Source: DASPRG01 sp963796125 (lineage in GTDB: Bacteria; Nitrospirota; Thermodesulfovibrionia; Thermodesulfovibrionales; SM23-35). From it: DNA of 64,000 nt. The stretch is taken from assembly GCA_963796125.1 (NCBI GenBank), contig CAWCKM010000042.1:19869-83868 (forward strand), read 5' to 3'. Positions 17,446 to 26,960 of the stretch are shown piece by piece (within the stretch, counting starts at the first letter, position 1; every line of letters begins with the position of its first letter). The notes below the pieces were generated by a model. It saw nothing but the letters and a program-made list of their open reading frames with translations, was not told the DNA's origin and did no database searches. Made by a program: the position numbers and the translations under genes.

Positions 17446-18305
17446 TCATTTCCCACTTCCTGCTTCCCAGAGCCTTGGGTCAAGGGCGTCCCTCAAACCC
17501 TCACCGACAAGATTATAGCTTAAGACTGTTATCAGATATTGCAAGACCAGGATAGAGTGAAAGCCACCATGCAACTTCGATATTATCCTTTCCTGCTGTC
17601 AAGAATATTTCCCCAGCTCGGATCTGGGGGCTGCACACCGAGACCAAGAAAGGAAAGACCCGATTCAATAAGTATTGCTCCAGCAACACCAAAGGTTGCT
17701 GCAACAAACACTGGGGAAAGGGCATTCGGAAGGATATGTCTGAATATGAGCCTTCTATCACTTGCACCAACAGCTCTGGCAGCACTCAACAAAATCCCTT
17801 TCCTTTAATGAGAGGAATTCTGCCCTCACAAGCCTTGCAACATCCATCCAGCTTGTAATTCCTATTACAACCATTATCGTAAATATATTCGGCTCAAGGA
17901 TTGCTATGACAGCAAGAATAAGAAAAAAGGTTGGGAATGCAAGCATGATATCAACAAATCTCATCAGTATTGCATCTATCCATCCACCATAGAAATCCAG
18001 CTATTGCTCCAATAATAATACCTATCAATATGGCAATTCCTACAGCAACAAAACCAACCTTCAATGAAACCCTGCTTCCCCATATTATTCTTGAAAGCAA
18101 ATCTCTTCCAAGTTCGTCTGTCCCGAATAGATGTTTTTTGCTCGGAGGTGAGAGCACATTATGAACATCTATTGCTGTTGGATCATATGGTGCGATAAAA
18201 GGTGCAAGAATAGAGACAGTGATTAGTAGAAGGACTGGTGATTGCACCAAGAACAGATAATTTATTTCTTGAGAATCTTTTTCCTATGACACTTAAAAGT
18301 CTCAT
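17446..18305 (-). pseudogene. dppC: Dipeptide ABC transporter permease DppC, five frame breaks
   Basis: Reading across five breaks gives a full-length permease of about 286 residues. It runs from MRLLSVIGKRFSRNKLSVLG, through HLFGTDELGRDLLSRIIWG, MLAFPTFFLILAV and the coupling region AARAVGASDRRLIFRHILPN, to LSYNLVGEGLRDALDPRLWE. Breaks lie near 18235, 17985, 17790, 17592 and 17527, and each is repaired by removing one base. Everything else is conserved, which is unlike ordinary pseudogene decay. The start overlaps the end of dppB. The locus converges on dppF, an unusual order for this operon. Confidence 0.8.
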
Positions 18306-19280
18306 CTCTTTTAACCCTTACCCTCGGGTCAACAAACGCATATGATATATCTGCAATCAGATTTCCGAACAGGGTGAGAACTGCTCCTATTACAAGTATT
18401 CCCATTATTGTAGGATAATCCCTTGACATTGTGGATGAAAAAAAAAGTTGTCCCATCCCGGGAATAGCAAAGATCGTCTCAAATATCACACCACCTCCTA
18501 TAAGTCCAGGCACAGAAAGTCCGAGGATTGTGACAATTGGCATAAGGGCATTCCTGAAGGCATGTTTGAAAACAACCTCTTGTTCCGTTAAGCCCTTTGC
18601 CATTGCTGTCTTGATATAATCCTGCCTTATGACCTCAAGCATGCTTGAACGGCTGTAGCGGCTCAAACCTGCAATCCCACCGAATGCAGAAATCCCAACA
18701 GGCAGGATAAGGTGTTTAATCCAGTCCCAGAACCTATCTATAGGGCCCATTTCTGATACATCTATACTTTGTATGCCTGATATCGGAAGGAGACCCATAT
18801 TAACGCCAAAGAGTATCATAAGAAGAAGGGCAAGCCAGAAGGTAGGCGTGGAAAACCCAATAAAGACAAAGACCGTAGAAAGCTTATCAAAGATTGAGTA
18901 TTGTTTTGTTGCAGAGAGTACACCAATGGGGATTGCAACAATAAATATGAGAATCAAAGCGAAAATGTTGATCGTTAGAGTTATAGGAATTCTCTCAATA
19001 ATCTTATCAATGACTTTCCTGCCATCGACAAAGGAACTTCCCGAAATCTAATTTTACAAACCTCTTTAGCCAGTCAAAATATTGGATATGTAATGGCTTA
19101 TCAAGACCATAGAGCTTTTTAAGATTTTCCCTTGCCTGGGCAGATGCTTTAAGAGACATCTCTGTCTGTACTTCAACAGGGCTACCAGGTGTGAGATGAA
19201 TTACCGTGAAGGTAATGAGAGTAATTCCAAAGAGAAGAGGAATCATCAAGAAGAAGTCTTTTTGTTATATAAGAGAGCAT
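18262..19280 (-). CDS. dppB: Dipeptide ABC transporter permease DppB (frame-broken)
   Basis: The ATG at 19280 gives MLSYITKRLLL, then one extra base leads to MIPLLFGITLITFTVIHLTPGSP. A second extra base near 19045 joins LDFG to SFVDGRKVIDKI. The rest is an intact multi-pass permease with the DppB motif ALMPIVTILGLSVPGLIGG and the C-terminus DISYAFVDPRVRV. Length after repair is about 330 residues, normal for DppB. With DppC it forms the membrane channel for peptide import. Confidence 0.82.
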
Positions 19281-19326
19281 GATAGAAAATTATTATAATT
19301 TAGCACGTTAAAAGATCAAAAATATA

Positions 19327-22212
19327 TTAACCTCGATGATAATATGCCTTTAAATATTTTCCAGTATAAGATTCTTTGACATTTACGATATCTTCCGGCG
19401 TACCCTCAAAAATAATCTTTCCACCTTGATCTCCACCTTCGGGCCCTATGTCTATTATCCAGTCTGATGCTTTAATGACGTCAAGATTATGTTCAATGAT
19501 TAGGACGGTATTCCCGGAATCAACCAATCTATGGAGAACAGTAAGCAGCGCTGTAACATCCAGAAAATGTAAACCGACCGTTGGTTCATCGAGAATATAA
19601 AGAAGTGACGAATGATGAGAACCGAGTGATGAGTTCAATTCTGCGCATATTTTCAGCCTCTGTGCTTCTCCACCTGAAAGTGTTGTCGCAGGTTGACCAA
19701 GCCTGAGGTAGTCAAGTCTGATGTCTTTCATGAGCATTAACTTACTGTTAATCTGAGGAATATCATGGAACAATTGGATACCTTCATCTACTGTCATGGT
19801 CAGGATCTCATTTATATTTTTCCCTTGATACATTACCCGTAGTGCCTCCGGTTTGTATCTCTTACCTCCACATTCTTCACATTTTATATAAAGGTCTTCA
19901 AAAAAGTACATCTCAAGCCTCTGATAACCTGACCCCTTACACGCCTCACATCTGCCACCCGGTACATTAAAGGAAAAGAAACCTGGTCCATATCCGTAGG
20001 CTTTTGCCTCTGCCTGTTCTGAAAAGAGCTTTCGAATAGGATCAAAGATTTTCAAATATGTCACTGGATTTGAACGAGGGCTTCGTCCTATTGGCGTCTG
20101 GTCAATGAGTTTGACACCTTTAAGGTACTTGGTACCTTCGAGCCTTTTATATGACAAGGGAAAACGACGCTCGGTCTTAAACTCTTTGGCTAATGCATTG
20201 TAAAGGGTTTCTACAATGAGACTGCTTTTCCCTGAACCTGATACTCCTGTGACTGTTGTCAGCGTCACCAGTGGAATCTGAAGATCAACAGATTTAAGAT
20301 TATTCCCTGTGGCACCTGATAGCAGGATTTTCTTGTTGGTAAGGTTTCTCCTCTTTAAAGGAAACTCTATCTTATCGAGTCCTTTTATATAGCGTGCTGT
20401 GGGTATGTCCTTTTCCAGGAAATCTTGTTTTGGGCCTGAAAAGACAACCTTTCCTCCTCGATGGCCACCTCCTGGCCCTAATTCTACAATCCAGTCGGCA
20501 GACTCTATAATTCCTCTGTCATGCTCAACAGCAAAGATAGTATTGCCAAGGTTTGAAAGTTCTGACATGATTGTCGCTATTATCTCTGTATCCTTTGCAT
20601 GGAGACCTACAGTCGGCTCATCAAGTACATAGAGAGTCCCTGTAAGGAATGATCCAAGCTGATTAGAAAGATTTACTCTTTGAAACTCCCCACCCGAAAG
20701 GGTTCTTCCATCACGGCTCAAACTCAGGTATCCAAGCCCTACTCGCAAGAGAAAACTGAGTTTTATTACTATAAGCCTTAGAATTTCCTTTGCCATGTTT
20801 CTCTGCTGAGGCGAGATACCTAACTTTTCAAAAAACCTTATAACATCTGATATTGGCATCATACAGAGATCTGCTATATCAAGTCCCGAGAGTTTATATG
20901 CAAGAGATTCTTTCCTCAGTCTTTTGCCATTACATTGAGTACAGGTATAAGGTCTTCTATATCTGCTCAGGAAGACCCTTACGTGGAGTTTGTACCTTCT
21001 GCTTTCCATATCTTCGTAAAAATCATCGATTCCGTAAAAAGTGCTGCTTCCTTTAAAAAGTAATGCCCTTTCTTTATCTGAAAGCTCTGAATATGGCTTA
21101 TTTATATCAATGCCTTCTTTGCCAGCACTTTTCATAAGCTGTGCTTTCCACCACCTATATGCAGGCTTGTTCCAGGGATCAATCGCACCCTTTGACAATG
21201 ATAGGCTCTTATCAGGGATGATAAGTTCCTCGTCATACCTTAAAATATTGCCAAATCCTTTACAGGCAGGACATGCACCCACAGGATGATTAAAAGAGAA
21301 AAGCAGAGGATAGGGCTTTGGTAGCTCAATGTTACATTCTTCACATGCATTTTCTGAGGAGAAATGGCGAGTAATGATACCTTCGGAGACCAGAGCCTCC
21401 CTCCCCACTCCTACCCTCCTCCTCGAAGGGGAAGGGTGAGGGAGGGGGTGTTCTGTGCTCTGTTTACTTATAATGATAACCTTTATCTTTCCTTGTCCTT
21501 CTCTCCATGCCATTTCTATCGAATCAGAAAGTCTCGGCTCATTTTTTATCACAAGCCTGTCAACAACGATATCCAGTAATCCCCCTTTGCCCCCCTTTAA
21601 CCCCTCTTTATCCCCCCTTGCCAAGGGGGGAATTATGGGGGTCTGAGGATTTTTCTTCTCTTGAAATTCCGAAATCTCCAAGACCTCACCATTGAGCCAT
21701 ATCCGGTAGAAACCTTTCTTTTTCAGATTCTCTACTGGTTCGTCCGTCTCAAAAAGTATCACTGCCCTTTCACCCTGATATTGCTTGATAAGCTCTGATA
21801 CTACCTTTGAAGGATCCCATATCTTTATCTCCTTCCCACAGTTAGGACAGAAAGGTGTAGATATTTTTGTGTAGAGAAGTCTGAAAAGGTCATAAAGCTC
21901 AGTGAGGGTACCTACTGTTGATCGCGACCCTCTTACAGGGTTTTTCTGTTCCAGTGCTATTGCCGGTCTTATATTCTGAATAGCATCAACATCGGGCCTA
22001 TCAAGTTTTTCGAGGAAAAGTCTTGCATAGGTTGAAAGAGATTCCATGAATCTCCACTGACCTTCAGCAAAAATCGTATCAAAGGCAAGGGAAGATTTGC
22101 CAGAGCCAGATACTCCTGTTATAGCAATGACCTTGTTATGAGGCAGACTAAGAGTTATGTTTTTCAGGTTATTCTGCCTGGCACCTTCGATGAGGAGATT
22201 TTTTTCGGACAT
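19327..22212 (-). CDS. uvrA: Excinuclease ABC subunit A, UvrA
   Basis: 961 residues with an unbroken frame. The first ATP site has GVSGSGKSSLAFDT and LSGGEFQRVNLSNQL with LYVLDEPTVGLH. The second has GVSGSGKSSLIVET and LSGGEAQRLKICAEL with LYILDEPTVGLH. Zinc fingers are CEECNIELPKPY ... CPACKG and CEACKGSG ... CEECGG. It recognises bulky DNA lesions for nucleotide excision repair. Three repeat-derived, in-frame segments occur: about residues 185-215 (21579-21645), 250-275 (21396-21450) and before the last Walker B (19603-19636). The core motifs are intact, so the protein is probably functional despite the additions. Confidence 0.95.
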   Translation of the reverse strand: MSEKNLLIEGARQNNLKNITLSLPHNKVIAITGVSGSGKSSLAFDTIFAEGQWRFMESLSTYARLFLEKLDRPDVDAIQNIRPAIALEQKNPVRGSRSTVGTLTELYDLFRLLYTKISTPFCPNCGKEIKIWDPSKVVSELIKQYQGERAVILFETDEPVENLKKKGFYRIWLNGEVLEISEFQEKKNPQTPIIPPLARGDKEGLKGGKGGLLDIVVDRLVIKNEPRLSDSIEMAWREGQGKIKVIIISKQSTEHPLPHPSPSRRRVGVGREALVSEGIITRHFSSENACEECNIELPKPYPLLFSFNHPVGACPACKGFGNILRYDEELIIPDKSLSLSKGAIDPWNKPAYRWWKAQLMKSAGKEGIDINKPYSELSDKERALLFKGSSTFYGIDDFYEDMESRRYKLHVRVFLSRYRRPYTCTQCNGKRLRKESLAYKLSGLDIADLCMMPISDVIRFFEKLGISPQQRNMAKEILRLIVIKLSFLLRVGLGYLSLSRDGRTLSGGEFQRVNLSNQLGSFLTGTLYVLDEPTVGLHAKDTEIIATIMSELSNLGNTIFAVEHDRGIIESADWIVELGPGGGHRGGKVVFSGPKQDFLEKDIPTARYIKGLDKIEFPLKRRNLTNKKILLSGATGNNLKSVDLQIPLVTLTTVTGVSGSGKSSLIVETLYNALAKEFKTERRFPLSYKRLEGTKYLKGVKLIDQTPIGRSPRSNPVTYLKIFDPIRKLFSEQAEAKAYGYGPGFFSFNVPGGRCEACKGSGYQRLEMYFFEDLYIKCEECGGKRYKPEALRVMYQGKNINEILTMTVDEGIQLFHDIPQINSKLMLMKDIRLDYLRLGQPATTLSGGEAQRLKICAELNSSLGSHHSSLLYILDEPTVGLHFLDVTALLTVLHRLVDSGNTVLIIEHNLDVIKASDWIIDIGPEGGDQGGKIIFEGTPEDIVNVKESYTGKYLKAYYHRG
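19603..19636. repeat. Short repeat inside uvrA near the C-terminal Walker B
   Basis: Units of GTGACGAATGATGAG and GAGTGATGAG type encode NSSLGSHHSSL just before LYILDEP. Confidence 0.5.
21396..21450. repeat. G/C-rich inverted repeat inside uvrA
   Basis: CCCTCCCCACTCCTACCCTC is answered by GGGGAAGGGTGAGGGAGGGG. It is read in frame and encodes HPLPHPSPSRRRVGVG. Confidence 0.75.
21579..21645. repeat. CCCCCTTT/AAGGGGGG element inside uvrA
   Basis: Runs of CCCCCTTTGCCCCCCTTTAA and CCCCCCTTGCCAAGGGGGG are read in frame and encode PPLARGDKEGLKGGKGGL. Elements of the same type occur in btuF, in dapF, and between genes at 52683 and 59617. Confidence 0.8.
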
Positions 22213-22335
22213 CTAAATATTTTAACACCTTACAATCTATCTCAGGAAGATCCAGGACAGAAAAGTGCCACTAAACAATAAATATTTATCTCTTAGAAAA
22301 GAAACATCCAGGCATCATTAGGTGAATTCAGGATA

Positions 22336-22344
22336 TGCTATAAT
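22336..22344 (+). promoter_or_regulatory. Extended -10 promoter of the mntA/hepT operon
   Basis: TGCTATAAT matches an extended -10 element (TGN plus a perfect TATAAT) with no clear -35. The ATG lies 17 bases downstream, so the leader is very short. Confidence 0.5.
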
Positions 22345-22360
22345 CTTGAAAAAGAAGAAA

Positions 22361-22744
22361 ATGGCAAAATGTATGAACTCAATCGAAAAGCTTAAAACAT
22401 TCCTGGAGAATGACCCGAATATCACCTTTGCCTTTATTTTTGGTTCAGGCGCCAGAGGACAACAGAAAAAAGGCAGTGATATTGATATAGGGATTTATTT
22501 TGCTCAACCACCTGAAGGTCTGGATTTGCTAGGTTTCATCAATATGCTGTCAGATCTGGCAGGTAAAGATGTTGATGTTGTGGTATTGAACAAGGCCTCT
22601 GCCTTTCTCAGACATCAGGTTATGAAGAATAAGATTGCCCTGACCATTAAAGATGGAACGGTTTACAGAAGATTCAGGGAAAAGACCATTTCTGATTATG
22701 ATGAGTATAAATATGTATCGGGAATGAATTCTTATGATAGATAA
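22361..22744 (+). CDS. mntA: MntA-type minimal nucleotidyltransferase antitoxin
   Basis: 127 residues from ATG 22361. The nucleotidyltransferase motif is FGSGARGQQKKGSDIDIGI (GS...DxD), with a later VDVVVLN strand. Family members modify a tyrosine of the partner HepT with AMP and so neutralise it. The gene overlaps hepT by 11 bp, the usual arrangement of the type VII HepT/MntA toxin-antitoxin system. Confidence 0.85.
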   Translation: MAKCMNSIEKLKTFLENDPNITFAFIFGSGARGQQKKGSDIDIGIYFAQPPEGLDLLGFINMLSDLAGKDVDVVVLNKASAFLRHQVMKNKIALTIKDGTVYRRFREKTISDYDEYKYVSGMNSYDR

Positions 22745-23159
22745 GATTTTAGTCGAAAAGAAACTGAGAAGAATTGAAGAGTTCTTACGGGAGTTAAAGA
22801 ACGTGGAGATAGGCACAATTGAGGAATTCAAAGAAAATGTCATTACCAGGCGGTTCGTCGAGAGAAATATTGAGCTTGCCATTGAGCAAATGATTGAGAT
22901 CTGCAAACATTTCGTTAGCGGATTAGATTTAAGCGAACCTGAGACATATTCAGAGTGCTTTGACATGCTTGCAAAAGAGGGCGTTATTTTGGATCAGAGT
23001 CTTGATACATTCAAGTCTATGGTAAGATTCAGGAATATTCTTATTCATGCATATGAGGGTGTAGATGATTCTATCACATATGGGATTTATAAACGGCGGC
23101 TGGATGATTTTGAAATTTTCATCAAGGAAATCAGAGAGTATTTACTTGAGGGGAAATAG
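22734..23159 (+). CDS. hepT: HepT-like HEPN ribonuclease toxin (DUF86)
   Basis: 141 residues and all-helical. It carries the HEPN active-site motif RFRNILIHAYEGV (R-x4-H), in which the following Tyr is the residue AMPylated by MntA in studied systems. The sequence matches DUF86 (IELAIEQMIEICKHFVS near residue 50). It probably cleaves RNA or tRNA when MntA is absent. The start lies inside the end of mntA. Confidence 0.87.
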   Translation: MIDKILVEKKLRRIEEFLRELKNVEIGTIEEFKENVITRRFVERNIELAIEQMIEICKHFVSGLDLSEPETYSECFDMLAKEGVILDQSLDTFKSMVRFRNILIHAYEGVDDSITYGIYKRRLDDFEIFIKEIREYLLEGK

Positions 23160-23169
23160 AGGTTTTCCT

Positions 23170-23355
23170 ATGACAGAAGAAGATACCATACGGGCGAGAG
23201 ACAACTCCTGTAGCATCAGGATATCGCGTCAGAGATCAGGCTGTTTTAAAAGTTCCTGTTATTGTTGCAGTCTATGGCGAAGGCCGATACTTTTATGATG
23301 AAGGCGAAGAGTTTTGTATAAATCAGACTTTACGATACTCTAACCTCGACGGCTA
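23170..23355 (+). CDS. Small hypothetical protein after hepT (frame-broken)
   Basis: Starts at ATG 23170, 10 bases after hepT, with AGAGG upstream. The first frame reads MTEEDTIR. Skipping one base in ACGGGCGAGAG (about 23201) continues as RETTPVASGYRVRDQAVLKV to RYSNLDG. About 61 residues in all. No family recognised. It could be a third gene of the HepT/MntA operon. The second frame looks like real protein, but the start and the break are inferred. Confidence 0.4.
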
Positions 23356-23358
23356 ATG

Positions 23359-23809
23359 TTACCAATTCCTTATGTTATCCTGGTCTATGGTATAGGTTGG
23401 GTCACTTGCGACCCTTGTTCCGGCAACTGGTGTAGCAGTTGCAATAAATGTGTCTGCTAAACCATCCCCAGTTGTATCCTGGCTTGTTATATCATAGGTA
23501 AAATTTAAACCAGCTTGCGCGCCTGGCCGGAATCCAGGAAGTATGTCTTCAATTCCGCCATCAGCAACACCAAACGTCTCATTATAGGGAATTGGACCTC
23601 CTCCGCCAGCAGGGGCATATTCCCCATTTTCAGCGAAAAACTGTTCTTCAAGAAGTCTCAGGGTCTGCAGATTGGAAAAAGCCTCATTCCGTGCAGCGCT
23701 TCTCTGCTGGCCGACGTAGGCAGGAACGGAAATAACGACAAGGATACTGATGATTGCGAGCACTATTAAGAAGTTCGGTTAATGTAAATGCACGATTATT
23801 TATTGCCAT
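23359..23809 (-). CDS. Type IV pilin-like protein (frame-broken)
   Basis: The ATG at 23809 gives MAINNRAFTLTELL. One extra base in CTTCTTAATAGTG (about 23772) then leads to IVLAIISILVVISVPAYVGQQ, the standard prepilin hydrophobic helix. Cleavage would fall before the Phe of AFTLTELL, with Glu at position 5 of the mature protein. The C-terminal part includes LEEQFFAENGEYAP, typical of pilA/pilE-like pilins. It probably contributes to a type IV pilus or pseudopilus. The three next genes on this strand are also pilin-like. Confidence 0.8.
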
Positions 23810-23825
23810 ATCATTCCCTTTTAGA

Positions 23826-24382
23826 TTAGTCTGTTCTTAGTGTTTTTGAAAAGATGACATTTCCTGCACCAACTGTCCCTGCTGTAGTACCTGTCGCATC
23901 CCTTACAACAATATAGACTTGCCGGATTGTAGAATCCTCTGCAGGGGTATAGCAAAGGGTTATCTGACCAGCCCCTGCGGCGGCTTCGCATGCTGGCGAA
24001 TCTGCTGCAACGCCACCATCAAGCCACAGAGCTGCGCTACCCCATGGTGATTGCTCAGCGGCGTGGGGGATATTATTGACTGTCCACGCGGTAACTAAAC
24101 CGGCTGTCGCAAAGAATTATTATTCTCACCAGCCACCACCTGACCGTCTCCGTTAATATCAACCTCTGTAAGAAGTCCTTGTCCGGTTGCAAATGCTCCT
24201 TTGTTTGCTGAAATAACCCATGCCTGTAACTCTGGCATGGATGCCTCAGCTACTCTGGTTATTGCTCCCTTTTTTCCTCTCTCCTGCATGCCGAGATAGC
24301 CAGGAATTGCTGCAGCCGAAAGAATGCCAATGATTGCTACGACAATTAGCAGTTCAATGAGGGTAAACCCTCTGTTTTTCAT
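23826..24382 (-). CDS. Type IV pilin-like protein (frame-broken near the middle)
   Basis: Starts MKNRGFTLIELLIVVAIIGILSA, a canonical class III signal and helix, followed by PGYLGMQERGKKGAITRVAEA. After GDGQVVAGENN the frame changes (about 24115) and continues as ATAGLVTAW to NVIFSKTLRTD, stop at 23826. The shift here is net -1 or +2, the one pilin case not explained by a single extra base. Strong paralogue of 24482-25078. Confidence 0.75.
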
Positions 24383-24440
24383 CTTATTGCTTCCTCACTA
24401 CAGTTTTCACTGAAAATATCCAATCTCAAACAGGTTTTAA

Positions 24441-24473
24441 AAAAAGAGGAGGCTTGAAGCCTCCTCTTTTTTT
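24441..24473 (-). terminator. Rho-independent terminator between pilin genes
   Basis: The perfect hairpin GAGGAGGCTTGAAGCCTCCTC (24446-24466) is flanked by A- and T-runs on both sides, so it can work in either direction. It follows the stop of the pilin gene ending at 24482. Confidence 0.85.
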
Positions 24474-24481
24474 GATTTAAA

Positions 24482-25078
24482 TCAGTCTGCACTTGTCATT
24501 TTTGAAAAGATGACATTCCCTGCGCCCGACTGTACCAACTGTAGTTCCCGTAATATCTCTCGCAACAATAAACAACTGCTGAATTCGCAGCATTCTCTCG
24601 GGGTTATAGCAAAGGGTTATCCGGCCAGCCAGCTGCTGCGGCCTTCACATGCTGCCGCATTTAGCAGCAGCGCCACCATCAAGCCACAGAGCCTACGCCA
24701 CCCCATGGTGATTGCTCTGCGGCGTGGGTGACGTTGATTGACTGCTAACCATGTGGCAACTACTCCGGCTGTAGCCAAGAGTAAATTATTATCCTCACCA
24801 GCCACTACCTGCACCGTCTCCGTTCATATCAACCTCTGTGAGGAGTCCCTGGCCTGAGTTGTAACTGCCCCTTTTTTGGCTGAATTGATCCATGCCTGTA
24901 ACTCAGGGAGTGAGGATTCTGCAACCCTTGTTACCGCTCCCTTTTTCCCTCTTTCCTGCATACCAAGATAGCCTGGAATTGCTATGGCTGCAAGGATACC
25001 AATAATTGCTACGACAATGAGCAGTTCAATAAGGGTAAAACCCTTCTGCTCCCTTAAATTTCTTACTGCCTTAAACAT
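24482..25078 (-). pseudogene. Type IV pilin-like protein with many single-base insertions
   Basis: N-terminus MFKAVRNLREQKGFTLIELL and the helix IVVAIIGILAAIAIPGYLGM are intact. From about 24860 the frame breaks repeatedly. Aligned with the paralogue at 23826-24382, about eight or nine single extra bases account for every break. Examples: GACGGT-G-CAG against GACGGTCAG, and GTCGGGC-GCAGGG against GTTGGTGCAGGA. The encoded protein is otherwise conserved to the end (NVIFSKMTSAD). No clear deletions were found. It is either an error-rich assembly patch or an unusually insertion-ridden gene. Confidence 0.7.
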
Positions 25079-25634
25079 CTTTTAGTCCTCCTTTCTCAAT
25101 CAATCGATATTCAAACGAAAACCCAAACCATTTCAAACTGACAGACCTTTTATTAACATCACCTCCTTTTATATTCGATTGGTTTGAAATCTAATGCTGG
25201 ACTAAAACAAACTCTATGCCAAATCTAATAAAGGTTTCATTGCTTGCGAAGGGGTGTAATTAACATAGTAAAATTAACAGGTTAGATAATTATATTCGTC
25301 TAAATGAGCCACATTAATTCCTAAAAAGCATCGTAAGCAGTCCTTGTAATGTCATCTGAATGACAAAAAATGACAGGATGTGTTTCGTATTGTTCTTGAT
25401 TCGTACAAATCTCACTTATCTCGGTTGAGACTCTGACATTCCGGCTCAGACTGACTGTCATTCCAGCTTGTCTGGAATCCTTCTTAAGGTCTCAAAGAAA
25501 GATCCTGGACAAGCCAGGATGACAAAGAATTAAAAGGATTCCCGATCTGCCTCAGGCGAAGGAGTGATAGAAGAAGAGACGGACTTAGGAAGACTTATTA
25601 TGCAGAAGTATAGAATTAAGATGATAATTGCCTT
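25079..25634. other. Intergenic region with dispersed repeats
   Basis: No credible ORF. It contains the ribosome-binding site and promoter region of the pilin gene ending at 24482 and an inverted repeat at 25456-25524. A stretch near 25598 (TGCAGAAGTATAGA) also occurs near 43995 upstream of the small exported protein gene. Confidence 0.5.
25456..25524. repeat. GTCATTCC...GGATGAC inverted repeat
   Basis: TGTCATTCCAGCTTGTCTGG is answered by CCTGGACAAGCCAGGATGAC. A related element lies at 37396-37502, so this is a dispersed MITE-like family. Confidence 0.65.
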
Positions 25635-26070
25635 TTATTCCCAACTACCAATGTCTTTATTTTCGTCTTCTCCACCTGCCGATCCATCAGCACCGTAGGT
25701 GAAAAGGTCGTAGTCTCCATGGCTTCCTGGAGCTTCATAGTGATATGGTCTGCCCCATGGGTCGTTGGGTACGGCCTTTTTTAAATAGGACCCATCCCAG
25801 TTAGGTATCCCCGGGTTGACTATGAGGGCATTCAGCCCCTCTGATGTAGTAGGGTATTTTCCTGTATCAAGCCTCATCTGGTCCAGGGCCTGACCAAGGA
25901 GTTCTATCTGGGCCTTTGCAGCAGATTGTTTTCCCTTGCCTACTTTAGGAATTAATCTTCGGGAAAACAAGAGCTGCCAACATTCCTATAATTACCATGA
26001 CAATGAGGAGCTCTACGAGTGTAAACCCTCTCCGGTTTCTATGATCTTTATCTCCTAATTGTATTCTCAT
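25635..26070 (-). CDS. GspG-like type II secretion pseudopilin (frame-broken)
   Basis: The ATG at 26070 (GGAGGAAAG upstream) gives MRIQLGDKDHRNRR and the prepilin helix GFTLVELLIVMVIIGMLAAL. One extra base near 25955 joins VFP to RLIPKVGKGKQSAAKAQIEL. The C-terminus carries the GspG signature LDTGKYPTTSEGLNAL ... DPWGRPYHYEAPG and the Asp-rich calcium-binding end. It is the probable major pseudopilin of a secretion or pilus machine. The remaining secretion genes are outside the window. Confidence 0.82.
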
Positions 26071-26255
26071 CTTTCCTCCATTCTTTGACTATTCACCAAT
26101 TCCTCCTAATATCAATAAATAATTCAACAAGCTACTATATATGATGAATTCTTGCTTAGTTATTAAAACCTTATATATTTTAGCTTAGGGCAAAAACAGC
26201 GTCAATGAATACCTTTACCAGTGATTGCTTAAGATGCTAAAATCTCTCCATTCTT

Positions 26256-26949
26256 ATGGGGCACATAAGCATTAAAAACTGGCCTGAAGGGGAAAGACCT
26301 CGAGAAAGGCTCTTGAAAGACGGGGCCCACAATCTATCAGAGGCCCAACTTCTCGCAATAATACTAAGGACAGGAGGAGGAGGGAAAAGCGCTCTTGACC
26401 TTGCAATAGAGATCCTCAATACTCTTTGAGGAACTTAAGGAAAATTGAAAGTGCATCTCTTACAGAATTTACGACCATTAAAGGCATGGGGAAAGCAAAG
26501 GTCGCTCAGCTTAAAGGCAGCCTTTGAGCTTGGAAGGAGGTTAGCAGAGGAACCTTTTATAAGAGGATCTGCTTTTTCTTCAGGTCATGACGTTTATTCT
26601 TATTATCATGGCCGCCTTAAGAATCTGAAAAAAGAGGTCTTCTATTGCTGTGATGCTTGATGCAAAAAACAGGATATTGAAAGATTACAGGATCTCTGAA
26701 GGTACACTGACGAATTCATTGATACACCCTCGCGAAGCCTTTAAAGACGCAATAAAGGAATCAGCTGCATCTGTTATATTTGTCCATAATCATCCAAGTG
26801 GCGATCCGGAGCCAAGCCGTGAAGACATTTTGATAACAGAACGCCTTGTGAATGTGGGTGATTTGATCGGAATAAGGGTTCTCGATCATATAATAGTGGG
26901 AGATGGGAAATATATGAGTATGAGAGAAAAAGGATATATAAAAAAGTAA
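26256..26949 (+). pseudogene. radC: RadC-family JAB/MPN protein, at least three frame breaks
   Basis: Starts MGHISIKNWPEGERPRERLL, continues with SEAQLLAIILRTGGGGKSAL and a helix-hairpin-helix region (TTIKGMGKAKVAQL), and ends with the metal-binding JAB motif VHNHPSGDPEPSREDI. Breaks lie near 26427, 26512 and 26650. The first is CTT-TGA at 26424-26429, and the stretch up to 26445 can be repaired in more than one way. Repaired length is about 230 residues, normal for RadC. The family's molecular role is unsettled. Confidence 0.8.
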
Positions 26950-26960
26950 AGGGGGTTGGA

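Noticed and set aside
24617..24814. Separate 65-residue ORF next to the pilins
   Set aside because: It begins inside the pilin at 24482-25078 and is one of its frame fragments.
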